Origin: Haemophilus haemolyticus_L
Lineage (GTDB): Bacteria > Pseudomonadota > Gammaproteobacteria > Enterobacterales > Pasteurellaceae
Direction of reading: 5' to 3'
Length of the DNA stretch: 64,000 bases
Assembly: GCF_003490595.1 (NCBI RefSeq)
Contig: NZ_QQGY01000004.1
Location: forward strand, 62,001-126,000
Shown: one piece after another, positions 9,553 to 18,311 of the stretch
How the letters are laid out: each line of letters opens with the position of its first letter
Numbering within the stretch: position 1 is the stretch's first letter
Made by a program: the position numbers and the translations under genes
Notes under the pieces: generated by a model
Told to the model about the DNA's origin: nothing
The model's database searches: none
The model's input: the letters and a program-made list of their open reading frames with translations, nothing else

Positions 9553-11221
9553 ACCCCAATCCCCCTAAATTCTTCTTAATTTCCGCTTCCAACTCTGCAC
9601 TTTTCGCAAATTGTTCCTTCAAAAGGGCGGTCAGATTTTGCATTTTTTCTGCAAATGGCACGCCGTCGTCTTCTTGTTCTGCGGTGCCGACATAGCGTCC
9701 CGGTGTGAGGACGAACTCGTAGCCCGCAATGTCTTCTAAAGTCGCGGATTTGCAGAAAGCGGCTTGGTCTTCATAGCCATCTGATGTTTGCCAAGCATGG
9801 AGGGTGTTGGCAATTTTGGTGATGTCGTCAGCGGTGAAATCACGCAATACACGGTCTTTCATATAGCCGATTTGGCGGGCATCGATAAACAACACTTCGC
9901 CTTTGCGCTTTTTGTTGCAGTTTAAAAACCAAATACAGGCAGGGATTTGGGTGTTGGTGAAGAGCTGGCCGGGCAGGGCAACCATACATTCGACTAGGTC
10001 GGCATTGATGATGGATTTGCGGATTTCGCCTTCGTTGTTGGTTTGGCTGCTCATGGAGCCGTTGGCAAGCAATAATGCCATTTTGCCGTTGGGCGAGAGG
10101 TGGTAAATCATGTGTTGCAGCCAAGCGAAGTTGGCGTTGCCTTTCGGTGGTGTGCCGTATGCCCAACGCGGATCATCGGCCAGGGATTCGCTCCACCAAT
10201 CACTGATGTTGAATGGCGGGTTTGCCATGATGAAATCCATCTTTTTGTCGATGTGTTGCGGCTGGGTGAAGCTGTCGGCGTTGTGTTTGCCGAAGTCGTA
10301 GTCAATGCCACGAATCGCCATATTCATGGCGGCAAGTTTCCAAGTGGTCGGGTTGAATTCTTGCCCGTAAATGGACACGTTGTTGATGTTGCCTTGATGG
10401 GCGGTGATAAAGCGTTCGGTTTGCACGAAAAAGCCGCCGCTGCCCATGGCCGGGTCATACACGCGGCCGGAGTATGGCTCGAGCATTTCGACAATCAGGG
10501 AAACGATGGATTTGGGCGTGAAATATTGTCCGCCGCGTTTGCCTTCGGCTTGGGCAAAGCGACCGAGGAAGTATTCGTAAACGTGGCCGAGAATATCTTT
10601 TGCGCCTAAATGTACGGGCTCGCCGTTGTAAGTCGGACGGGTAAAGTGGGTATCGGAGAACAGGATAATCAGTCCGCGTAGAGTGTCTTCGTTTACGGCA
10701 TAGCCGCTGATGCGTTGGAGTACGCCTTTGAGTTTTTCGTTGTCTTTTTCAATAGCATCAAAGGCATCATCAATCAGTTTTGCCACGCCTGAGAATTTCC
10801 CACCCCAAGGCAATTCTGCCCCAGTGTTGAGAATAGAGACTTCTTGTAAGGCTTGCCAACGTGCAGAAGCTGGCACCCAAAATACGTTATCCGCAGTGTA
10901 ATAATCACGGTTTTCTAGTTCTGCGGTTAAAGCTTCTTGATATTCTTCTTCAGTATCAAAAAAAGTGCGGTCAAGATAGAGTGGATTTTCAGGTGTAGAG
11001 AGTTCCGCCTGAATTTTTTCCTGTTGATGGGTGAAACTATCAGAAATGTATTTTAAGAAGATGAGACCAAGAACGATATGTTTATAGTTAGCGGCATCAA
11101 GTTGTTGGCGGAGCTTATCGGCAGATGCCCAAAGTTTTTCATCTAATTCATTTAAAAATGCTTGTTGTAATGTGTGATTTTCATCGACAATCTTGGTCGT
11201 CTCGTCTCGTCTCGCTTGCAT
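9542..11221 (-). CDS. hsdM: Type I restriction-modification DNA methyltransferase (HsdM), repeat at the start
   Basis: HsdM is the N6-adenine methyltransferase subunit. With HsdS it protects host sites, and it is needed for restriction as well. The 559-residue protein has an N-terminal helical HsdM_N domain, the SAM-binding motif DPAMGSGG (~256) and the catalytic NPPF motif (~332). The start ATG (11219-11221) has GAGGG upstream. Codons 3-8 lie in a GACGA pentanucleotide repeat (11197-11214). The frame is intact here, so the gene reads as ON. Gain or loss of one unit would shift the frame near the start and silence methylation and, through coupling, the downstream operon. Uptake-signal cores occur in the gene. 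Confidence 0.95.
   Translation of the reverse strand: MQARRDETTKIVDENHTLQQAFLNELDEKLWASADKLRQQLDAANYKHIVLGLIFLKYISDSFTHQQEKIQAELSTPENPLYLDRTFFDTEEEYQEALTAELENRDYYTADNVFWVPASARWQALQEVSILNTGAELPWGGKFSGVAKLIDDAFDAIEKDNEKLKGVLQRISGYAVNEDTLRGLIILFSDTHFTRPTYNGEPVHLGAKDILGHVYEYFLGRFAQAEGKRGGQYFTPKSIVSLIVEMLEPYSGRVYDPAMGSGGFFVQTERFITAHQGNINNVSIYGQEFNPTTWKLAAMNMAIRGIDYDFGKHNADSFTQPQHIDKKMDFIMANPPFNISDWWSESLADDPRWAYGTPPKGNANFAWLQHMIYHLSPNGKMALLLANGSMSSQTNNEGEIRKSIINADLVECMVALPGQLFTNTQIPACIWFLNCNKKRKGEVLFIDARQIGYMKDRVLRDFTADDITKIANTLHAWQTSDGYEDQAAFCKSATLEDIAGYEFVLTPGRYVGTAEQEDDGVPFAEKMQNLTALLKEQFAKSAELEAEIKKNLGGLGYDC
11197..11214 (-). repeat. GACGA pentanucleotide tandem repeat within the 5' end of hsdM
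   Basis: On the coding strand a period-5 tract of 18 bases (3.6 copies, three full GACGA units) begins in the third codon of hsdM. Because the unit is not a multiple of three, slipped-strand changes switch the reading frame. Phase-variable hsdM with GACGA repeats is described for H. influenzae from general knowledge of the species. The copy number here is low, so the switching rate may be modest. Confidence 0.85.
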
Positions 11222-11385
11222 AAATTATGCCCTCTGTAAAGTGATTTTTATCGGAAGTTTGAATATTCAAACAAATTATCAGATGTCATTTTATCGAAAA
11301 ACAGTATCGGGTTGAAAGGGATTTTTGCGTGCTAAATCCAATGATTTCCAGTAGAATGAGGCACTTTTATAAATAAGGAATAACT

Positions 11386-11772
11386 ATGGCAAGAGAATTT
11401 AAACGTAGCGATCGCGTCGCTCAAGAAATACAAAAAGAAATAGCAGTCATTTTACAACGCGAAGTGAAAGATCCCCGTATTGGGATGGTGACGGTTTCTG
11501 ATGTGGAAGTGTCGAGTGATTTATCTTACGCAAAAATCTTTGTGACTTTTTTATTTGATCACGATGAAACGGCAATTGAGCAAGGCATGAAAGGCTTAGA
11601 AAAAGCATCGCCTTATATTCGCTCATTACTAGGCAAAGCGATGCGTTTACGTATCGTGCCAGAGATTCGCTTTATTTACGATCAATCCTTAGTGGAAGGG
11701 ATGCGTATGTCAAATCTTGTGACAAATGTTGTGCGTGAAGATGAGAAAAAACACGTTGAGGAAAGCAACTAA
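11386..11772 (+). CDS. rbfA: 30S ribosome-binding factor A
   Basis: RbfA is a small KH-like cold-shock protein that assists late 16S rRNA 5'-end processing and 30S maturation. The 128-residue sequence begins MAREFKRSDRVAQ and contains the family block EVKDPRIGMVTVSDVEVS. An AAGGA-type ribosome site precedes the ATG. Its stop overlaps the truB start by one base (TAATG), the conserved rbfA-truB coupling. In most enterics the pair follows infB directly. Here the hsd operon separates them, so the R-M block is an insertion in the nusA-infB-rbfA-truB operon (inference). Confidence 0.97.
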   Translation: MAREFKRSDRVAQEIQKEIAVILQREVKDPRIGMVTVSDVEVSSDLSYAKIFVTFLFDHDETAIEQGMKGLEKASPYIRSLLGKAMRLRIVPEIRFIYDQSLVEGMRMSNLVTNVVREDEKKHVEESN

Positions 11773-12692
11773 TGTCTAGACCTCGTAAACGCTGGCGTGA
11801 TGTTGATGGTGTGTTTTTGTTGGATAAGCCACAAGGCATGTCATCAAATGACATCATGCAAAACGTGAAGCGTTTATTTCAAGCGAACAAAGCGGGGCAC
11901 ACTGGCGCGCTCGATCCGTTGGCTACGGGGATGTTGCCGATTTGCTTGGGCGAAGCAACTAAGTTTTCACAATTTTTGCTTGATGCAGATAAGCGTTATC
12001 TTGTTACAGCAAAATTAGGCGAACGTACTGATACTTCCGATGCGGAAGGGCAAGTCGTGGAAACTCGTGAAGTTCATGTTGAAACTCAGCAAATTTTGAC
12101 CGCACTTGAACAATTTCGTGGTGATATTTTACAAGTGCCGACAATGTTTTCTGCACTAAAACATAACGGCAAACCGCTTTATGAATATGCGCGCCAAGGT
12201 ATTACGGTTGAGCGTGAGGCACGCCCAATTACGATTTTTGAACTCAATTTTATTGAATATCACGCACCTTATTTAACCTTAGAAGTACATTGTTCAAAAG
12301 GCACTTATATTCGCACCTTAGTAGATGATTTGGGTGAGGTGCTAGGTTGTGGCGCACATGTGACAATGTTACGCCGTACAGCCGTAGCGGATTACCCCGT
12401 AGCAGAAATGATGCCAATCGATGAGTTACAACTGCTCGCTGAAAGTTTTCCATTAAGTGAGTTAGATCGTCTATTACTACCAACCGATACTGCAGTAAGT
12501 AAATTGCCTGCTTTTCATTTGAATGCAGAGCAGAGTAAAGCCATTAGTTTTGGTCAGCGAGTGAAATTTGCTAACGAACAGCAATTAAGCGGCCAAGTGC
12601 GGTTATTTTCAGCGGAGAATTTATTCTTAGGCGTGGCATTGATCGACGGAAATGTTATTCGCCCACAACGGTTAATTACGCAATCCGCATAA
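11772..12692 (+). CDS. truB: tRNA pseudouridine-55 synthase
   Basis: TruB converts U55 to pseudouridine in the T-loop of tRNAs. The 306-residue protein contains the catalytic block HTGALDPLATGMLP with the nucleophilic Asp at residue 48, the KGTYIRTLVDDLG segment and a C-terminal PUA-like domain. It starts at the overlapping TAATG with rbfA, so translation is coupled. Length matches the bacterial family. Confidence 0.97.
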   Translation: MSRPRKRWRDVDGVFLLDKPQGMSSNDIMQNVKRLFQANKAGHTGALDPLATGMLPICLGEATKFSQFLLDADKRYLVTAKLGERTDTSDAEGQVVETREVHVETQQILTALEQFRGDILQVPTMFSALKHNGKPLYEYARQGITVEREARPITIFELNFIEYHAPYLTLEVHCSKGTYIRTLVDDLGEVLGCGAHVTMLRRTAVADYPVAEMMPIDELQLLAESFPLSELDRLLLPTDTAVSKLPAFHLNAEQSKAISFGQRVKFANEQQLSGQVRLFSAENLFLGVALIDGNVIRPQRLITQSA

Positions 12693-12781
12693 CCTAATTG
12701 CCTTTCTTATAAAATTCTAGTAATCTCATCTGTAATTAATTTTTTACAAATTGTGTAAACTAAATTTTGCAGGTGAGTTTT

Positions 12782-13906
12782 ATGGAAGCCCTTAAGGATT
12801 TACGTTCTGAAATTGATTCGCTTGATCGCGAACTTATCCAACTTTTTGCTAAACGTCTTGAGTTGGTTTCTCAAGTCGGTAAAGTTAAACATCAACATGG
12901 ATTACCTATTTATGCGCCAGAGCGTGAAATTGCAATGCTCCAAGCGCGTCGTTTAGAAGCTGAAAAAGCAGGCATTTCAGCAGATCTGATTGAAGATGTT
13001 CTACGCCGTTTTATGCGCGAATCCTATGCCAATGAAAACCAATTTGGCTTTAAAACCATCAATCCTGATATTCACAAAATTGTTATCGTGGGTGGCTATG
13101 GTAAATTAGGTGGTTTATTTGCTCGATATTTACGTGCATCTGGTTATCCAATTTCTATTTTAGATCGTGAAGATTGGACGGTAGCTGAAAGTATTTTAAC
13201 GAATGCTGATGTCGTGCTCATTTCCGTCCCTATTAATCTCACCTTAGAAACAATTGAACGCTTAAAACCTTATTTAACAGAAAATATGTTGCTTGCAGAT
13301 TTAACCTCTGTTAAGCGTGAACCGCTAGAGAAAATGCTTGAAATCCATTCTGGTGCTGTTTTAGGTTTACATCCAATGTTTGGGCCAGATATTGCAAGTA
13401 TGGCAAAACAAGTGGTTGTGCGTTGTGATGGGCGTTTTCCTGAACGTTACGAATGGTTACTTGAGCAAATTCAAATTTGGGGCGCAAAGGTTTATCAAAC
13501 CGATGCCACAGAACACGATCACAATATGACTTATATACAAGCCTTGCGCCATTTTTCAACTTTCGCAAATGGTTTACATCTTTCCAAACAGCCCGTTAAT
13601 CTTGCTAATTTATTGGCGCTTTCTTCTCCTATTTATCGCTTAGAACTTGCGATGATCGGTCGTTTATTTGCGCAAGATGCAGAGCTTTACGCAGATATTA
13701 TTATGGATAAGCCAGAAAATTTAGCAGTAATTGAAACACTAAAACAAACTTACGAAGAAGCTTTAACTTTCTTTGAAAATAATGATCGTCAAGGTTTTAT
13801 AGATGCTTTCCATAAGGTACGAGACTGGTTTGGCGATTATTCTGAACAATTCTTAAAAGAAAGCCGTCAGCTATTGCAACAGGCAAATGATTTGAAACAA
13901 GGGTAG
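12782..13906 (+). CDS. tyrA: Bifunctional chorismate mutase/prephenate dehydrogenase (T-protein)
   Basis: TyrA rearranges chorismate to prephenate and oxidises it with NAD to 4-hydroxyphenylpyruvate for tyrosine synthesis. The AroQ chorismate mutase helical domain is residues ~1-90 (LRSEIDSLDREL, then PIYAPERE). A Rossmann NAD domain follows with VGGYGKLGG near 100, then the helical dehydrogenase domain. I chose ATG 12782 because it has AGGTGAG just upstream and matches the family start; an in-frame ATG at 12767 is possible but lacks a site. It is followed by an uptake-signal terminator. Confidence 0.95.
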   Translation: MEALKDLRSEIDSLDRELIQLFAKRLELVSQVGKVKHQHGLPIYAPEREIAMLQARRLEAEKAGISADLIEDVLRRFMRESYANENQFGFKTINPDIHKIVIVGGYGKLGGLFARYLRASGYPISILDREDWTVAESILTNADVVLISVPINLTLETIERLKPYLTENMLLADLTSVKREPLEKMLEIHSGAVLGLHPMFGPDIASMAKQVVVRCDGRFPERYEWLLEQIQIWGAKVYQTDATEHDHNMTYIQALRHFSTFANGLHLSKQPVNLANLLALSSPIYRLELAMIGRLFAQDAELYADIIMDKPENLAVIETLKQTYEEALTFFENNDRQGFIDAFHKVRDWFGDYSEQFLKESRQLLQQANDLKQG

Positions 13907-13910
13907 GGAA

Positions 13911-13939
13911 AAGTGCGGTGAAATTTCACCGCATTTTTC
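13911..13939. terminator. Uptake-signal palindrome acting as terminator between tyrA and queF
   Basis: Bases 13914-13933 form a perfect 20-base palindrome (TGCGGTGAAATTTCACCGCA) extended by A/T pairs and followed by a T-run in each direction. It starts with an AAGTGCGGT uptake core. It lies between convergent genes, so it is probably bidirectional. Confidence 0.8.
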
Positions 13940-13941
13940 TT

Positions 13942-14781
13942 TTACTGTCTCGCCAATCTTAAATTTTCAGGTAAATTCTCAAAATTAGAACGGAATGGGT
14001 TGATGTCTAATCCACCACGACGAGTATAGCGTGCGTAAACAGTGAGTTTTTCTGGTTTTGCGTAGTGCATTAAATCGCAAAAAATACGTTCGACACATTG
14101 TTCGTGGAATTCATTGTGTTGACGGAATGATACAACGTAACGCAATAATTTTTCGTGATCGATTTTTTTACCAACATAGTGAATATGCAAGGTGCCCCAG
14201 TCTGGCTGATTTGTGATGAGGCAGTTAGATTTCAACAAATGACTGACTAATTTTTCTTCGACAATTTCATCCGATACGCAATCTTTCAGCCAATCAGCGT
14301 TAAATTCGTAGCTGGTAATTTCAATATTTTGTTCATCAATGCAATCGCCTTGTAAATGATCAATTATTTGAGAATCATAAACTGCCACTGGATTTAACCG
14401 CACTGTTACATCGCCTTGCGCACATTCGCTTAAATCGCGTTGCATTATTTGTTGAACGGCATTGAAGTCGGCAAATTTGCTTTGGTTGAAGCTATTTAAA
14501 TAAAGTTTAAAACTTTTTGATTCAATTAAATTTTGGCTTTGATAATCCAGATAAATGTCTGCGATAGCTACTTGCGGTAAGCCTTTTTCATTGAGCCAAG
14601 AAATTTCATAAGCCGTCCAAATATCCGCGCCGATAGTAAAAGGCTGGTTTTGGGTAATGCCCAATCCATCGCGATTTAACGCGCGTGGCACAGGCTGTAG
14701 TAAAGTGCGGTCATATTGAGAAGCGTATTCTGTTTTTTGACCGAGTTTTAAGGATTTTAAGCTGTTGTCTTGGTAATTCAT
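13942..14781 (-). CDS. queF: NADPH-dependent 7-cyano-7-deazaguanine reductase
   Basis: QueF reduces preQ0 to preQ1 in queuosine biosynthesis. The 279-residue length is that of the long (YqcD-type) two-domain form. The C-terminal half holds the catalytic Cys in SNCLITNQPD (C187) with Asp194 close behind, then EFHEQCVE, which contributes substrate-binding residues. An uptake-signal core is in the 5' part. The gene is convergent with tyrA and shares its terminator. Confidence 0.95.
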   Translation of the reverse strand: MNYQDNSLKSLKLGQKTEYASQYDRTLLQPVPRALNRDGLGITQNQPFTIGADIWTAYEISWLNEKGLPQVAIADIYLDYQSQNLIESKSFKLYLNSFNQSKFADFNAVQQIMQRDLSECAQGDVTVRLNPVAVYDSQIIDHLQGDCIDEQNIEITSYEFNADWLKDCVSDEIVEEKLVSHLLKSNCLITNQPDWGTLHIHYVGKKIDHEKLLRYVVSFRQHNEFHEQCVERIFCDLMHYAKPEKLTVYARYTRRGGLDINPFRSNFENLPENLRLARQ

Positions 14782-14814
14782 TTATTTTTCCTTTATATGT
14801 TAAACAATAATTTG

Positions 14815-14862
14815 CCTTCCCCTGCTTGCGGGGGAAGGTGGCGCGAAGCGTCGGAAGGGGGC
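14815..14862. repeat. GC-rich intergenic palindromic (REP-like) element
   Basis: CCTTCCCC (14815-14822) pairs with GGGGAAGG (14831-14838), followed by GCGCGAAGCG and a further GGAAGGGGG run. The stretch is far more GC-rich than its surroundings, like short interspersed palindromic repeats of proteobacteria. Only one copy is seen in the window. It lies between queF and the minus-strand gene ending its transcription upstream at 14907. Confidence 0.6.
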
Positions 14863-14906
14863 TAAGACTTTATCATTCCAACAGAGAGTTGAGCCATAGA
14901 CTTAAA

Positions 14907-15692
14907 TTACAAAAAATTCCACGATAGATTCGAAACTAATCGACAGGTATCGCATTTAAAATGAAAGGTATCAAAAATCGCGTATTTTAACGCCCAATTT
15001 GCACCACAAGAAGGGCAGCAACGGGATTTTTCAGATTCTAAAGATTGTCCACCTACACGATATAAATAATAGTAAGTCGGTATGCCCGTTTCTTTTTCTA
15101 TTTCTTGAGCTAAATATCGTCCGTGTTTTGAAAGCGTGCTTTGATGCTCAGAAATTTCTGCCAAAGATTGTTGTTCTAATACAGAACCATTCATTTGTAG
15201 TTGATCACAGGCTTGCCAATTTTCTTGCCATTTAATCAGATCTTGGCTTAAGTGCGGTTGATTTTTCAACTGTTTATACAACGGAATTGGTGCGAAATTT
15301 TCTCCGCTATGAATCGGCGAGCAGCTTTGTAAATGAGTTGTGTAAAGCACTTGCCAAGCTGGCGATGCATTTTCTGCAGTTTGATCTGAATTGAAATCAT
15401 CGCCCACAAGTTGAAAACCATCAAAAATTACACCGCACTTTTCGGCTTCTTGTAATGCTCGATTCACTTCTACGTTATTATTTTGCGGGAAAAGACTATC
15501 TTGCTCAGGACAAATGACACGCATAGCAAAGCCTTGTGCACTATCTTCCTCCGCTAAATATAAAGGAATTTCACGTCCGATAATTTGCCCGTTATACCGC
15601 CATTGATCGATTACTGCATTAAGTAAACGACTTTGTGATTCAATATTATTTTCAAGGGCAGTCAGGCGAAAATAGGTTTCGATTAAATACAT
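14907..15692 (-). CDS. Zn-ribbon-containing protein, probable DUF2310 family
   Basis: The 261-residue protein ends in a clear zinc ribbon: CPSCG followed ~18 residues later by CDTC. The rest is mixed alpha/beta without a motif I can assign. I recognise the overall pattern as the uncharacterised DUF2310 family; a nucleic-acid role is sometimes suggested because of the zinc ribbon but is unproven. Its start overlaps the end of the SufE-like gene by 10 bases. It therefore belongs to the transcription unit nuclease - cysteine desulfurase - SufE-like - this gene. Confidence 0.75.
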   Translation of the reverse strand: MYLIETYFRLTALENNIESQSRLLNAVIDQWRYNGQIIGREIPLYLAEEDSAQGFAMRVICPEQDSLFPQNNNVEVNRALQEAEKCGVIFDGFQLVGDDFNSDQTAENASPAWQVLYTTHLQSCSPIHSGENFAPIPLYKQLKNQPHLSQDLIKWQENWQACDQLQMNGSVLEQQSLAEISEHQSTLSKHGRYLAQEIEKETGIPTYYYLYRVGGQSLESEKSRCCPSCGANWALKYAIFDTFHFKCDTCRLVSNLSWNFL

Positions 15693-16063
15693 AAATTTTT
15701 TAATTGCTGTCCGATTTGGTTTAAGCCGTTTAAACGTGTTTCGCTTAAACGTTGTGAAATGCCGAGTTCGCTAAAAAATACAGTAATATCAAATGTATTC
15801 AATTCATCCGCTGTTTTACCATTGATTTGATTGAGTAAAATCCAAAGCAAGCCATTCATAATTCTGGCTTCGCTAAATCCGTTGAATTGAAAAGTGCGGT
15901 TATTTTTAGGAATAATTTGAAACCACATTTGTGCTTCGCAGCCAGTAATGGGTTGCATTTGAGCAAGTTCATCATCGCTTGGGCGAGATAAATTTTTGCC
16001 AGCTTGAATAATCAGGCGATAGCGATCTTCCCAATTTTTAGCTTGTTTTAATTGTTCTCTCAT
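15683..16063 (-). CDS. SufE/CsdE-type sulfur acceptor protein
   Basis: SufE-family proteins accept the persulfide sulfur from a cysteine desulfurase and raise its activity. The 126-residue product has the family acceptor cysteine in TGCEAQMW (C42) and the block DRYRLIIQAGK. It overlaps the upstream desulfurase by four bases (ATGA), so the pair is co-translated and presumably functions as a CsdA-CsdE type couple. An uptake-signal core is internal. Confidence 0.9.
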   Translation of the reverse strand: MREQLKQAKNWEDRYRLIIQAGKNLSRPSDDELAQMQPITGCEAQMWFQIIPKNNRTFQFNGFSEARIMNGLLWILLNQINGKTADELNTFDITVFFSELGISQRLSETRLNGLNQIGQQLKNLCI

Positions 16064-17259
16064 TGTAATAAATCCAGTGCTTTATCTAAGGCGGTAAAAA
16101 ATGCCTCTACATCTTCCTGCGTATTATAAGGCGCAAAAGAAAGGCGTAATGTGGTGCGTTCGCCTAAGCGTGCTAAATAAGGCTGGGCACAATGTTCGCC
16201 CACACGGAGCGCAATATTTTGTTCGCTTAGAAGTGTAGAAAGATCGGAACAGTCAATGCTGTCAAATATAAAGCAAACAACGGTGCTTGGTTGAGGGGAA
16301 TTGAATAATCGGCAATTCTCGTAAGATTTTAACCGCACTTTGACGGATTCAGCCAAGGATATAGCGTGCTGTTCTGCTGCGGTAAAATCCCATTTTTGTA
16401 ACCAATCCAGTATGGCATTAAAGCCAATAACCCCAGCAATATTGGGTGTACCCGCTTCTAAACGATAAGGCAATTCGGCAAAAGTAATTCGATCATTTGA
16501 TACACGATCAACCATTTTTCCACCGAAAAAGAGCGGTTGAAGTTGAGAAAGTGCGGTCAATTTTCCTGTTAAAACGCCAAGCCCATTTGGGCCATAAATT
16601 TTATGGGCAGAAAATGCGAGAAAGTCTGCATCTAAATCTTGTAAATCAATTTTAATATGACTAATCGCTTGCGCAGCATCCACTAAAACCAACGCATGAC
16701 TATGTTTTCTAATAAGTTGAATCAGGCGTTTAATCGGCTGTTCTGTGCCAGTGACATTTGAAACAAAATTTAGTGCAACCAGTTTTGTTTTTTCAGAAAG
16801 GGCTGAAATCAGCGTATTTTCATCAATTAGCCAATTATCTAAAATCGGTAAAACTCGAATTTTTGCACCGCACTTTTTCGCCGTTTCGTGCCAAGTGACA
16901 AAATTAGCATGATGATCTGCTTGGCTAATCAGAATTTCATCTTCTGTGTTTAATTGTGGTAGTAATCCATTTGCCACTAAGTTAATCGCGTGAGTTGTAC
17001 CCGAAGTCCAAATAACAGCGCGTTTATCTTCAGCATTAACCCATTCTTTAACTTGTGTGCGAGCCTGTTCATATTGCGCTGTTTGGGCCGCATCATATTG
17101 GCTACGATGCACCGAACCTGCAGAAGCATAAAATTCAGCGGTGCGATCAATTAACACTTGAGGTTTCAACGCGGTGGCGGCGTTATCTAAATAAACAACC
17201 GCATCTTCACGTTGGAAATAGGGAAATTCTTGACGGAACGTTTGATAATCAAAAGCCAT
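16060..17259 (-). CDS. csdA: Cysteine desulfurase (CsdA/SufS class, PLP-dependent)
   Basis: It removes sulfur from cysteine as an enzyme-bound persulfide, giving alanine, for Fe-S or other sulfur assembly. The 399-residue protein has the PLP lysine in SAHKIYGPNG (K220) and the active-site cysteine in VGEHCAQP (C357), the class II (CsdA/SufS) arrangement. I chose the start at 17259 (MAFDYQ): it lies one base after the nuclease stop, has AAGAG upstream and fits the family length. A longer frame back to 17373 would lie inside the nuclease gene. The adjoining SufE-like partner supports the assignment; whether it is CsdA or SufS by function is uncertain. Confidence 0.93.
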   Translation of the reverse strand: MAFDYQTFRQEFPYFQREDAVVYLDNAATALKPQVLIDRTAEFYASAGSVHRSQYDAAQTAQYEQARTQVKEWVNAEDKRAVIWTSGTTHAINLVANGLLPQLNTEDEILISQADHHANFVTWHETAKKCGAKIRVLPILDNWLIDENTLISALSEKTKLVALNFVSNVTGTEQPIKRLIQLIRKHSHALVLVDAAQAISHIKIDLQDLDADFLAFSAHKIYGPNGLGVLTGKLTALSQLQPLFFGGKMVDRVSNDRITFAELPYRLEAGTPNIAGVIGFNAILDWLQKWDFTAAEQHAISLAESVKVRLKSYENCRLFNSPQPSTVVCFIFDSIDCSDLSTLLSEQNIALRVGEHCAQPYLARLGERTTLRLSFAPYNTQEDVEAFFTALDKALDLLQ

Positions 17260-17260
17260 A

Positions 17261-17743
17261 TTAATTTTTCTCTTGTCTGCGCCATTGACTTGGTTCCATC
17301 GGATTATTGTCCGCCCAAAGACCAATTCGTTTGGCTTGTGCATTTTCTTGCGCTTGAAGATAAATCGGATCATGGGAATATTGCTTATAAGCCCATGCCA
17401 TACCTTGTTTAACCATTTCTAAATTAATATTTTTATCTTGATAATAAACAATCGCCAATGTGCGTTGATAGCGATCTTGGCCTTTTAAAGAAAGGCGTAC
17501 ATCACGGAGATAAACCATATCAGACAACGCTTTTTTAGATTTTTGCCCAAAAGCTTGTTTTTTCTCTGGCGCATCAATTTCAGCTAGTCGCACTTTGATT
17601 TGTCGATTATTTTTAGCAAGGCAGGTAAGCGTATCGCCGTCACTAATGCCAACGACACGACAAGTATTTTCTTCACTAGAGCACGCAGAAAGTGCGGTAA
17701 AAATTAGTAATAAAATAGCCAATAGCGATTTTCGATTTATCAT
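17261..17743 (-). CDS. Thermonuclease-like (SNase domain) lipoprotein
   Basis: The 160-residue product has a lipoprotein signal with lipobox LSAC (Cys ~21). A staphylococcal-nuclease-like domain follows: SDGDTLTC, then VRLAEIDAPE and the conserved Arg/Glu region RYQRTLAIVY, ending with WAYKQY. It probably degrades nucleic acid in the periplasm or at the cell surface; a link to nucleotide scavenging or DNA uptake is only a guess. It is the first gene of the minus-strand unit that continues to the desulfurase one base later. Confidence 0.9.
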   Translation of the reverse strand: MINRKSLLAILLLIFTALSACSSEENTCRVVGISDGDTLTCLAKNNRQIKVRLAEIDAPEKKQAFGQKSKKALSDMVYLRDVRLSLKGQDRYQRTLAIVYYQDKNINLEMVKQGMAWAYKQYSHDPIYLQAQENAQAKRIGLWADNNPMEPSQWRRQEKN

Positions 17744-17860
17744 TTTGCAAGGTTCTTGATCTAAGTCTGGTTATTTTACCGAAAAAAACTGGTCAATTCA
17801 GAAAAAAAAAGCGTAAAATAATTTTGAAACATTATGAGAAAAGTTGAAAAAAGGTTGTAT

Positions 17861-18292
17861 ATGATTCAAAAATCATTTTTATTGGCCCGTTCGTTGGTCA
17901 TTTTGTACATTATGTTATATCTCGGAAATCTTATCGCTCATTATGTGCCTGCCGGTGTACCTGGGAGTATTTGGGGATTGCTATTGCTCTTTTTAGGTTT
18001 AACGACACGATTAATTCATTTAGATTGGATTTATTTAGGCGCGAGTTTATTGATTCGTTTTATGGCAGTGCTTTTTGTGCCAGTAAGTGTTGGAATCATT
18101 AAATATTCAGATTTATTAATAGAACAAGTGAATATTTTACTGATTCCTAATGTTGTCAGCACTTGCGTAACTTTGGTCGTTATGGGCTTGTTAGGGAATC
18201 ATTTATTCCATTTACAATCTTTTACACACAAGCGTAAAAAAGTGGTTAAGCGCCGTGAGAATCAAGCCAAACAAATGAATGAATCAGCTTAA
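17861..18292 (+). CDS. LrgA/CidA (YohJ) family holin-like membrane protein
   Basis: About 143 residues with four hydrophobic helices and the family segment VPGSIWGLLLLF. A short basic C-terminal tail follows (KRKKVVKRRE). The family is proposed to act with LrgB as holin/antiholin-like proteins or as metabolite transporters. I prefer ATG 17861 (AAAGG seven bases upstream) over an in-frame ATG at 17834 without a ribosome site. It is followed by the lrgB partner 19 bases later. Confidence 0.88.
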   Translation: MIQKSFLLARSLVILYIMLYLGNLIAHYVPAGVPGSIWGLLLLFLGLTTRLIHLDWIYLGASLLIRFMAVLFVPVSVGIIKYSDLLIEQVNILLIPNVVSTCVTLVVMGLLGNHLFHLQSFTHKRKKVVKRRENQAKQMNESA

Positions 18293-18311
18293 TATAGTGG
18301 GAAAGTTTTAT

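Noticed and set aside
10100..10609. Plus-strand frame of 169 codons opposite hsdM
   Set aside because: It is antisense to the catalytic region of hsdM and has no family features.
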